Positions 1 through 6,012 of a stretch of 6,012 nucleotides of DNA are shown here, one piece after another. Source of the DNA: Sediminibacterium ginsengisoli (lineage in GTDB: Bacteria > Bacteroidota > Bacteroidia > Chitinophagales > Chitinophagaceae). Numbering within the stretch: the first letter of the stretch is position 1; every line of letters starts with the position of its first letter. The notes beneath the pieces are model-generated. The model did not search any database. It was not told the DNA's origin and saw only the letters and a list, made by a program, of their open reading frames with translations. Where the stretch lies: NCBI GenBank assembly GCA_945860335.1, contig CAMAQW010000109.1, forward strand, positions 1 to 6,012, written 5' to 3'. The translations under genes were made by a program, and so were the position numbers.

Positions 1-900
1 AATATTGACGGTGCATTAAAGAACGGGGTGGTTTCAAAAGATATTATCCTATATATTATTGCACAAATATCTGCAAGTGGTGCCACCGGTTATTTTGTTG
101 AATATGCAGGCTCCGCAATTCGTGCATTAAGTATGGAAGCGAGAATGACCATTTGTAATATGAGTATTGAGATGGGTGCAAGAGGAGGAATGATTGCACC
201 AGATCAAACCACATTTGATTATATCAAGGGACGTTTATTTGCACCACAAGGTGCTGACTGGGATCATAAATTAGCAGAGTGGTCACAATTGTATACCGAT
301 GCCGATGCAAAATTTGATGTTGAAATAAATATCAAAGCGGAGGACATTGATCCAATGATTACTTACGGAACCAATCCAGGCATGGGCTTGTCGGTAAGAG
401 GAACTTTACCAACCATTGAAAGTTTTACCGATGCTACCGAAAAACAAAATTATGAGAAAGCCTTAGCCTATATGGGTTTAACGGCTGGACAAAGTTTATT
501 GGGCATGCCGGTACAAAATATATTTATAGGTTCTTGTACCAATTCAAGAATTGAAGATTTTAGATTAGTTGCAAGTATTATTAAAGGCAAGCAAAAAGAT
601 CCGAACATTAAAACTTTAGTCGTACCCGGTTCTCAAGAAGTAGCCAAACAAATTAAAGCAGAAGGGTTAGATAAAATATTTGCAGCTGCAGGTGTTGAAA
701 TAAGACAAGCAGGATGTAGTGCATGCTTAGGAATGAATGAAGATAAAATACCAGCAGGCGAATATTGTATTAGTACCAGCAACAGAAACTTTGAAGGACG
801 TCAGGGTGCAGGTGCAAGAACTTTATTAGCCAGCCCCTTAACTGCGGCAGCTGCATTGTTAACAGGAAAAATCACAGATATCAGAGATATTTTAAATTAA
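1..900 (+). CDS. leuC: 3-isopropylmalate dehydratase large subunit (5'-truncated by window edge)
   Basis: This is the large subunit of isopropylmalate isomerase, which with LeuD interconverts 2- and 3-isopropylmalate in cytosolic leucine synthesis. The frame is open from base 1 (Asn-Ile-Asp-Gly...) to a TAA at 898-900, giving 299 visible residues. The GTG at 28 lies inside the gene and is not a start. The aconitase-family [4Fe-4S] ligands are all present: Cys in 'GSCTNSR' (codon at 535) and both Cys of 'GCSACLGMN' (codons at 715 and 724). Their spacing (60 and 3 residues) matches what I recall for E. coli LeuC C347/C407/C410. By that numbering about 168 N-terminal residues lie outside the window and the full protein would be about 467 residues, normal for bacterial LeuC. 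Other family blocks are 'EYAGSAIRALSMEARMTICN' near nt 103-162 and 'STSNRNFEGRQGAGARTLLAS' near nt 772-834. It lies directly before its partner leuD. The identification is secure. Confidence 0.97.
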   Translation, partial: NIDGALKNGVVSKDIILYIIAQISASGATGYFVEYAGSAIRALSMEARMTICNMSIEMGARGGMIAPDQTTFDYIKGRLFAPQGADWDHKLAEWSQLYTDADAKFDVEINIKAEDIDPMITYGTNPGMGLSVRGTLPTIESFTDATEKQNYEKALAYMGLTAGQSLLGMPVQNIFIGSCTNSRIEDFRLVASIIKGKQKDPNIKTLVVPGSQEVAKQIKAEGLDKIFAAAGVEIRQAGCSACLGMNEDKIPAGEYCISTSNRNFEGRQGAGARTLLASPLTAAAALLTGKITDIRDILN

Positions 901-908
901 AAATATAA

Positions 909-924
909 CGCGCCACAAAGCGCG
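909..924 (+). other. Small GC-rich hairpin in the leuC-leuD spacer
   Basis: In the 41-base A/T-rich spacer, CGCGC (909-913) pairs perfectly with GCGCG (920-924) around a six-base CACAAA loop. It is not followed by a T run, so it does not look like an intrinsic terminator. It starts 9 bases after the leuC stop and ends 17 bases before the leuD ATG. It could tune mRNA stability or insulate leuD translation from leuC, but that is inference. The pairing itself is read directly from the sequence. Confidence 0.5.
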
Positions 925-941
925 CATAGAAAATATAGATT

Positions 942-1520
942 ATGCAATCATTACAAAAAATAACTAGCCGGTTTATTCCACTACGTATCGAAAACGTAGA
1001 TACGGATCAAATTATACCTGCTCGTTTTTTAAAGGCGACCACCAAAGATGGTTTTGGAAAAAATTTATTCAGAGATTGGAGATACGAAAACGATGATGAA
1101 ACAAAACCAAAGGCCGATTTCGTATTGAATCAACAACAATATAGTGGTGCAATTTTAGTAGCCGCGAAAAACTTTGGTTGTGGATCTTCACGTGAACATG
1201 CTGCTTGGAGTATTCAGGATTATGGGTTTAAAGTAGTGGTGTCCAGCTTTTTTGCGGACATCTTTAAAAATAATGCATTGAATAATGGCGTATTGCCTGT
1301 AACGGTATCAGATGCTTTTTTGCAACAAATATTTGCACAGGGCGCTGAGGAAACACTGTCAGTGGACTTGGAAGCACAAACGATTACCATTGATGCAACG
1401 GGGGCAGAAGAAAGATTTGATATCAATGCGTATAAGAAGACATGTATGTTAAATGGGTATGATGATATTGATTACTTGTTAAATATGAAACCGGAAATTG
1501 AGGCTTTCGAAAAAAAATAA
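942..1520 (+). CDS. leuD: 3-isopropylmalate dehydratase small subunit
   Basis: LeuD is the swivelling small subunit of isopropylmalate isomerase. It closes over the Fe-S active site of LeuC and supplies substrate-binding residues. The protein has 192 residues, slightly shorter than the roughly 200 usual for the family. Visible signatures are 'IENVDTDQIIPARFL' at residues 16-30, the hallmark 'NFGCGSSREHA' loop at 77-87, 'SFFADIFKNNALNNGVLP' at 102-119, and 'LNGYDDIDYLL' at 170-180, which belongs to the conserved C-terminal substrate region. The ATG at 942 is chosen because it gives the usual short lead (MQSLQKITSRFIPL) before the first conserved block and follows the leuC stop by 41 bases. There is no Shine-Dalgarno sequence; the leader is A/T-rich and ends in ATT. 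The gene ends in a run of eight A just before TAA (Glu-Lys-Lys-stop), a possible slippage site. Confidence 0.97.
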   Translation: MQSLQKITSRFIPLRIENVDTDQIIPARFLKATTKDGFGKNLFRDWRYENDDETKPKADFVLNQQQYSGAILVAAKNFGCGSSREHAAWSIQDYGFKVVVSSFFADIFKNNALNNGVLPVTVSDAFLQQIFAQGAEETLSVDLEAQTITIDATGAEERFDINAYKKTCMLNGYDDIDYLLNMKPEIEAFEKK

Positions 1521-1521
1521 A

Positions 1522-1534
1522 TCGCTGAAAGCGA
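1522..1534 (+). other. Small hairpin and A-tract in the leuD-leuB spacer
   Basis: The 27-base spacer contains TCGCT (1522-1526) pairing perfectly with AGCGA (1530-1534) around a tight GAA loop (1527-1529). A run of nine A (1534-1542) follows on the + strand, so it is not a + strand intrinsic terminator, which would need a T run. Read on the - strand, the T run precedes the hairpin, so it is not a terminator in that direction either. The hairpin sits 13 bases before the leuB ATG. An alternative pairing joins GCTTTC (1503-1508, end of leuD) with GAAAGC (1527-1532). Its function is unknown; a role in translation initiation or RNA processing is inference. Confidence 0.45.
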
Positions 1535-1547
1535 AAAAAAAATAGTT

Positions 1548-2663
1548 ATGCAAAAGAAAATAGCAGTCATATTAGGAGACGGAATTGGTCCCGAGGTAAC
1601 ACAGCAATCTATTAAAGTATTAGATAAGATTGCAAAGTATTACAATCATACGTTTACTTATGAAAATGCAATGATGGGCGCTTGTGCCATTGACGCCACA
1701 GGCAATCCATTGCCCGATGAGACTATTAAAATTTGTAAAGAAAGTGATGCTATTTTATTTGGTGCCATTGGGGATCCAAAATATGATAACGACCCAAGCG
1801 CTAAAGTAAGACCAGAGCAAGGTTTGTTAAAACTAAGAAAGGAATTACAATTGTTTGCGAATATCCGCCCTGTAACTACTTATGCTGCATTACAACACTT
1901 ATCACCGTTGAAACCAAAGTTCTTAGAAAATGTAGACTTTGTAATTTATAGAGAGTTAACGGGTGGTATTTATTTTGGTGCAAAAAGTATAAGCGAGGAT
2001 GGAACCATAGCAAGAGATGATTGTTCTTATTCGGTTATGGAGATCGAGCGCATTGCACACCTTGCATTTAAGCATGCACAAATCAGAAGAAAAAAATTAA
2101 CACTGGTAGATAAAGCAAACGTATTGGAAACTTCCAGACTATGGAGAAAAGTTGTACAAGCCATTGCAAAAGAGTACGCGGATGTAACCGTTGATTATTT
2201 ATTTGTAGACAATGCAGCCATGCAAATTATTTTAAACCCTGCACAATTTGATGTGGTGTTAACAGAGAATTTGTTTGGGGACATTATTAGTGACGAAGCA
2301 TCGGTATTAGCAGGATCCTTAGGATTATTACCTTCTGCTTCTGTTGGAAACACCGTTGCCTTGTTTGAACCCATCCATGGTTCTTATCCGCAAGCAAAAG
2401 GAAAAGACATTGCCAATCCGTTGGGATCTATTTTATCCTCCGCCATGCTATTAGACCATTTTGGATTAACAGCAGAAGCAACTATTGTAAGAGAAGCAGC
2501 TGCTTGGTGTTTGAATAGTGGTTTTGTCACTAAGGATATTGATCCAATGAATAGTTATACGACTACTGCAGTAGGTGATTTGATTTGTGAATTCATAGAG
2601 CGACATGCAAAAGGAGAAACACACCCAATTCATGAGCGTTTGCATAAATCAACCATCATTTAA
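1548..2663 (+). CDS. leuB: 3-isopropylmalate dehydrogenase
   Basis: LeuB oxidises and decarboxylates 3-isopropylmalate to 2-ketoisocaproate, normally with NAD+ and a divalent metal, as a cytosolic dimer. The 371 residues are at the upper end of the usual 350-370. Visible blocks of the beta-decarboxylating dehydrogenase family are 'GDGIGPEV' (10-17), substrate arginines R97 and R107 in 'LRKELQLFANIRP' and R135 in 'YRELTGGIYFG', catalytic Y142 and K189 ('LVDKANVL'), and metal aspartates D221, D245 and D249 ('VDNAAMQ', 'NLFGDIISDE'). The cofactor loop is at 274-291 ('EPIHGSYPQAKGKDIANP'). In that loop Gln282 stands where Thermus and E. coli LeuB carry the Asp that favours NAD+ (Thermus D278). 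The ATG at 1548 places GDGIGPEV at the usual distance from the N-terminus. No Shine-Dalgarno sequence is present. The C-terminus ends with a short polar tail (HERLHKSTII). ilvD begins 10 bases after its stop. Confidence 0.97.
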   Translation: MQKKIAVILGDGIGPEVTQQSIKVLDKIAKYYNHTFTYENAMMGACAIDATGNPLPDETIKICKESDAILFGAIGDPKYDNDPSAKVRPEQGLLKLRKELQLFANIRPVTTYAALQHLSPLKPKFLENVDFVIYRELTGGIYFGAKSISEDGTIARDDCSYSVMEIERIAHLAFKHAQIRRKKLTLVDKANVLETSRLWRKVVQAIAKEYADVTVDYLFVDNAAMQIILNPAQFDVVLTENLFGDIISDEASVLAGSLGLLPSASVGNTVALFEPIHGSYPQAKGKDIANPLGSILSSAMLLDHFGLTAEATIVREAAAWCLNSGFVTKDIDPMNSYTTTAVGDLICEFIERHAKGETHPIHERLHKSTII

Positions 2664-2673
2664 AATAATTATT

Positions 2674-4353
2674 ATGGAACTAAATAAATATTCAAAAACA
2701 ATTACCCTAGATCCTACGCAGCCTGCTGCGCAAGCCATGTTTTATGGTATAGGATTAACGGACGAAGATTTGCATAAAGCACAGGTAGGCATTGTGAGTA
2801 TGGGTTATGATGGCAACACTTGTAATATGCATTTGAATGCATTGGCAGCCGATGTTAAAAAGAGTGTATGGGCTCAGAATTTAGTGGGACTTACTTTTCA
2901 TACCATTGGCGTAAGTGATGGTATGAGTAATGGTACGGATGGGATGCGTTATTCATTAGTGAGTAGAGATGTCATTGCAGATAGTATTGAAACCGTTTGT
3001 GGCGCACAATATTATGATGCATTAATAACAGTTCCAGGTTGTGATAAAAATATGCCTGGTTCATTAATTGCAATGGGAAGATTAAACCGTCCTTCATTAA
3101 TGTTGTATGGTGGCACGATAGCACCAGGACATTATAAAGGACAGGATTTAAATATTGTTTCTGCTTTTGAAGCATTGGGACAAAAAATGGCGGGCCAATT
3201 GGACGAAGCAGATTTTAAAGGCATTGTTCAACATGCTTGTCCAGGTGCAGGCGCATGTGGTGGTATGTATACCGCCAACACCATGGCATCAGCGATTGAA
3301 GCATTGGGAATGAGTTTACCTTATTCATCTAGCAATCCCGCATTAAGTGCAGAGAAACAACAAGAGTGTGTGGATGCGGGTGCAGCAATACGTTTATTAT
3401 TAGAGCGCGACATCAAACCAAAAGATATCATGACACGCAAAGCATTTGAAAATGCAGTGGCGGTGATTATGGTATTGGGTGGAAGTACCAATGCGGTACT
3501 ACATATGATTGCCATGGCGAAGAGCGTGGGTGTTAGTTTTACACAAGATGATTTTCAAACCATCAGTGATAAAATTCCTGTGCTAGCGGACTTTAAACCA
3601 TCGGGTAAATATTTAATGCAGGACCTGCATCAGTACGGTGGCGTACCTGCCGTAATGAAATACATGTTGGCGCAAGGATGGTTGCATGGTGAGTGTTTAA
3701 CCGTCACCGGAAAAACCATTGCAGAAAATTTAGCTGGGGCACCGGATTTGGATTTTGATCAGCAAAAAATTATACTGCCTAAAGAAAATCCTATTAAAGC
3801 AACCGGTCATTTGCAAATTATGTACGGCAATTTAGCCACTGGTGGAAGTGTTGCAAAAATTTCAGGAAAAGAGGGCGAAATATTTGAAGGTCCAGCGCGC
3901 GTGTTTGACGGAGAGCATGCATTAATAGAAGGAATCAATTCAAAAAAAATTAAAGAAGGTGATGTGGTGGTGATAAAAAATGTAGGACCCGTTGGTGCGC
4001 CAGGTATGCCGGAGATGTTAAAACCTACCTCGGCTATTATTGGGGCAGGGTTAGGGAAGTCCGTGGCCTTAATTACGGACGGAAGATTTAGTGGCGGCAC
4101 GCACGGATTTGTGGTTGGGCATATTACACCAGAAGCCTACAAAGGAGGATTGATTGGTGTGGTAGAAGATGGTGACATTATTGAATTGAATGTTCCTAAA
4201 AGAACCATGACTCTAAAAGTAGACGAAGCAACTATTGCAAAACGTAGAGCAGCACAACCAGCACCCGTTTTAAAAGTTACCAATGGCGTGTTGTTTAAAT
4301 ATGCAAGACAAGTAAAGGATGCAAGTGAAGGATGCGTAACGGACGCTGATTAA
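2674..4353 (+). CDS. ilvD: Dihydroxy-acid dehydratase
   Basis: IlvD dehydrates 2,3-dihydroxy-3-methylbutanoate and 2,3-dihydroxy-3-methylpentanoate to the 2-keto acids that lead to valine, leucine and isoleucine. The protein has 559 residues, a normal length for the IlvD/Edd family. The three expected cluster cysteines are present: C50 ('DGNTCNMHLN'), C123 ('PGCDKNMPG') and C195 ('GACGGMYTANTM'). This three-Cys pattern is the one known for [2Fe-2S] IlvD enzymes such as that of Mycobacterium tuberculosis. K125 is the likely carbamylated metal-binding lysine, and S473 in 'DGRFSGGTHGFVVGHITPEA' is the likely catalytic base. The start at ATG 2674 is preferred over an in-frame ATG at 2605: the upstream one would overlap leuB by 59 bases and add 23 residues unlike the family, while 'MELNKYSKTITLDPTQPAA' is a normal IlvD N-terminus. 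The true start sits 10 bases after leuB. The gene ends 10 bases before ilvB. Confidence 0.97.
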   Translation: MELNKYSKTITLDPTQPAAQAMFYGIGLTDEDLHKAQVGIVSMGYDGNTCNMHLNALAADVKKSVWAQNLVGLTFHTIGVSDGMSNGTDGMRYSLVSRDVIADSIETVCGAQYYDALITVPGCDKNMPGSLIAMGRLNRPSLMLYGGTIAPGHYKGQDLNIVSAFEALGQKMAGQLDEADFKGIVQHACPGAGACGGMYTANTMASAIEALGMSLPYSSSNPALSAEKQQECVDAGAAIRLLLERDIKPKDIMTRKAFENAVAVIMVLGGSTNAVLHMIAMAKSVGVSFTQDDFQTISDKIPVLADFKPSGKYLMQDLHQYGGVPAVMKYMLAQGWLHGECLTVTGKTIAENLAGAPDLDFDQQKIILPKENPIKATGHLQIMYGNLATGGSVAKISGKEGEIFEGPARVFDGEHALIEGINSKKIKEGDVVVIKNVGPVGAPGMPEMLKPTSAIIGAGLGKSVALITDGRFSGGTHGFVVGHITPEAYKGGLIGVVEDGDIIELNVPKRTMTLKVDEATIAKRRAAQPAPVLKVTNGVLFKYARQVKDASEGCVTDAD

Positions 4354-4363
4354 AAATGATATT

Positions 4364-6012
4364 ATGGAGCAAAAACAATTAACAGGATCACAAGCAGTAC
4401 TAGAAGCATGTATTGCGGAAGGCGTGGATACGATATTTGGATATCCAGGTGGCGCCATCATGCCCATTTATGATGCATTGTATGATTATAAAGAAAAATT
4501 AAATCATGTTTTGGTGCGTCATGAGCAGGGTGGAATACACGCTGGTCAAGGCTATGCGCGTACTTCTGGTTTAGTGGGTGTCGTATTTGCAACCAGTGGA
4601 CCCGGTGCCACAAATTTAGTGACTGGACTTGCGGATGCGATGATTGATAGTACACCACTAGTTTGTATCACTGGCCAAGTGTTTGCACATTTATTAGGAA
4701 CGGATGCATTTCAGGAAACGGATATTATTAATATCACCATGCCGGTTACCAAATGGAATTATCAAATTACTGATGCAACTGAAATCCCAGGCATATTGGC
4801 CAAAGCATTTTATTTGGCAAGAAGCGGAAGACCAGGCCCTGTGTTAATTGACATTACAAAAAATGCACAAATACAATCTTTCAATTATGAAGGGTACACG
4901 CCTTGTAATCATATTCGCAGTTATCGACCAAAACCGGTGATTCGTAAAAATTTTATTGATGAGGCGGCGGCATTAATTAACAATGCAAAAAAACCGTTGG
5001 TCATTTTTGGTCAAGGCGTTATTTTAGGCCAGGCCGAAAAAGAGTTTAAAAAGTTTATTGAAAAGTCAGGTATGCCAGCAGCTTGGACCATTTTAGGTTT
5101 AAGTGCTTTGCCAACCGATCATCCGCAAAACGTGGGTATGTTGGGAATGCACGGCAACTATGGCCCCAATGTATTGACCAATGATTGCGATGTATTAATT
5201 GCAGTGGGTATGCGATTTGATGATCGCGTAACGGGACGTTTAGATAAATACGCAAAGCAAGCAAAGATTATTCATTTGGATATTGATCCATCGGAGATTG
5301 ATAAAAATGTGAAAGCAGATGTGGGTGTATGGGGAGATTGTAAAGAAACCTTACCATTGCTTACATTAGGTATAGAACAAAAAGATCGTAGCGAGTGGTT
5401 AGCGGTATTTGCAGATTATACTAAACAAGAATACGAACAATGTATTGAACCTGAAATGTTCCCAAGCAAAGAGGAAATGACCATGGCCGAAGTAATCCGT
5501 CATGTAAATGAAATTACAAAAGGCAATGCTGTTATGGTAACCGATGTAGGACAACATCAAATGGTTACTTGCCGTTATGCAAAATTTAATCAATCCAGAA
5601 GCAATGTAACTTCTGGAGGCTTAGGTACCATGGGATTTGCACTGCCTGCAGCGATAGGCGCAAAGTTTGGCGCGCAGGATAGAGAAGTAATTGCGGTGAT
5701 TGGGGATGGTGGTTTTCAAATGACTTTACAAGAGTTAGGTACCATCATGCAAACGGGTGTGGCTGTAAAAATTATCATATTAAATAATCAGTTTTTAGGC
5801 ATGGTGCGTCAGTGGCAGGAATTATTTAATGACAAGCGATACTCTTTTGTGGACATTGAAAGTCCTAATTATGTAATGCTTGCAAAATCATATGGTATTG
5901 AAGGCGCGAAAGTAGAACACAGAAAAGATTTAGTGGACGCAGTGAAAACTATGCTCGCCCACAAAGGATCTTATTTGTTAGAAGTAATGGTAGGAAAAGA
6001 AAACAATGTATT
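4364..6012 (+). CDS. ilvB: Acetolactate synthase large (catalytic) subunit (3'-truncated by window edge)
   Basis: This is acetohydroxyacid synthase, the first common enzyme of valine, leucine and isoleucine synthesis. It condenses pyruvate with a second pyruvate or with 2-ketobutyrate, using ThDP, Mg2+ and FAD. The reading frame is open from ATG 4364 to the window end, giving 549 codons; by family length (about 570-590) roughly 20-40 residues are missing. Domains run as an N-terminal ThDP-binding PYR domain (about 4-170) with catalytic E54 in 'VRHEQGG', a central FAD-associated domain (about 190-345, 'GMRFDDRVTGRLD'), and a C-terminal ThDP PP domain with the 'GDGGF' to 'NN' metal motif (D448 and N475). 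'MVRQWQE' at 480-486 includes W484, equivalent to the Trp linked to 2-ketobutyrate preference in E. coli AHAS II. Residue 107 in 'TGQVFAHLLGTDAFQETD' is Phe where plant enzymes have Pro. The ATG follows the ilvD stop by 10 bases with no Shine-Dalgarno sequence. A small regulatory subunit (ilvN/ilvH) would be expected just downstream but is not visible. Confidence 0.96.
   Translation, partial: MEQKQLTGSQAVLEACIAEGVDTIFGYPGGAIMPIYDALYDYKEKLNHVLVRHEQGGIHAGQGYARTSGLVGVVFATSGPGATNLVTGLADAMIDSTPLVCITGQVFAHLLGTDAFQETDIINITMPVTKWNYQITDATEIPGILAKAFYLARSGRPGPVLIDITKNAQIQSFNYEGYTPCNHIRSYRPKPVIRKNFIDEAAALINNAKKPLVIFGQGVILGQAEKEFKKFIEKSGMPAAWTILGLSALPTDHPQNVGMLGMHGNYGPNVLTNDCDVLIAVGMRFDDRVTGRLDKYAKQAKIIHLDIDPSEIDKNVKADVGVWGDCKETLPLLTLGIEQKDRSEWLAVFADYTKQEYEQCIEPEMFPSKEEMTMAEVIRHVNEITKGNAVMVTDVGQHQMVTCRYAKFNQSRSNVTSGGLGTMGFALPAAIGAKFGAQDREVIAVIGDGGFQMTLQELGTIMQTGVAVKIIILNNQFLGMVRQWQELFNDKRYSFVDIESPNYVMLAKSYGIEGAKVEHRKDLVDAVKTMLAHKGSYLLEVMVGKENNV

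Noticed and set aside
28..30. GTG as a possible leuC start
   Set aside because: The frame is open upstream to base 1 and those codons (NIDGALKNG) are leuC-like. About 168 more residues are expected upstream, so this is an internal Val codon.
901..941. Internal promoter, T-box or attenuator in the leuC-leuD spacer
   Set aside because: At 41 bases it is too short for a T-box or leader-peptide attenuator, and I found no Bacteroidota-type TAnnTTTG element in it or in the other spacers.
1220..1426. - strand open frame inside leuD
   Set aside because: It is antisense to conserved leuD coding sequence and has no recognisable family. The same holds for the other short - strand frames across ilvD and ilvB (2972-3175, 3321-3515, 4270-4467, 4458-4658, 5055-5264, 5399-5593).
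1522..1542. Hairpin plus homopolymer before leuB as an intrinsic terminator
   Set aside because: The run after the stem is A, not T, on the + strand. On the - strand the T run lies before the stem, and no - strand gene is present to terminate.
3807..4100. 97-residue open frame on the - strand inside ilvD
   Set aside because: It is fully antisense to a strongly conserved part of ilvD. It shows low-complexity Pro/Ser/Ile composition typical of a shadow frame and no recognisable domain.
1..6012. A novel or horizontally acquired system
   Set aside because: All coding capacity is accounted for by five well-known biosynthetic genes with intact visible active sites, similar base and codon use throughout, and no repeats, integrase, transposase or attachment-like sequence.

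Overview
The window is a compact, single-strand stretch of branched-chain amino acid biosynthesis genes, all on the + strand, in the order leuC (5' end cut off by the window) – leuD – leuB – ilvD – ilvB (3' end cut off). It contains no mobile element, RNA gene, CRISPR array or unexplained long non-coding stretch; the longest gap between genes is 41 bases. I see no undescribed system here. The findings are small-scale observations on an otherwise ordinary metabolic operon.

The organism looks like a member of the Bacteroidota, perhaps the Chitinophagales/Chitinophagaceae. The reasons are: A+T-rich DNA with strong use of TTA/TTG, GCA and AGA codons; no Shine-Dalgarno purine block before any of the four visible starts, which instead have A/T-rich leaders ending in TT; a joined leu-ilv gene order; and protein signatures I associate with that phylum (LeuB 'HGSYPQAKGKDIANP', IlvB 'TKWNYQITDA', IlvD starting 'MELNKYSKT'). 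The genus cannot be fixed without a database search.

Layout: 1-900 is the C-terminal two thirds of LeuC, with all three iron-sulfur cysteines. After a 41-base spacer with a small hairpin comes leuD (942-1520). After a 27-base spacer with a second small hairpin and a nine-A run comes leuB (1548-2663). ilvD (2674-4353) and ilvB (4364-6012, open at the window end) each follow the previous stop after exactly 10 bases. No promoter or terminator was recognised inside the window, so the genes are probably co-transcribed from a promoter upstream of position 1.

The enzymes fit one pathway. IlvB (with a small subunit presumably encoded beyond the right edge) makes acetolactate or acetohydroxybutyrate. 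A reductoisomerase (ilvC, not in the window) acts next, and IlvD dehydrates the diols to 2-ketoisovalerate or 2-keto-3-methylvalerate. LeuA (not in the window) turns 2-ketoisovalerate into 2-isopropylmalate, which LeuCD isomerises and LeuB oxidises and decarboxylates to 2-ketoisocaproate, the leucine precursor. Two enzymes (LeuC and IlvD) carry oxygen-sensitive Fe-S clusters and IlvB needs thiamine diphosphate and FAD.
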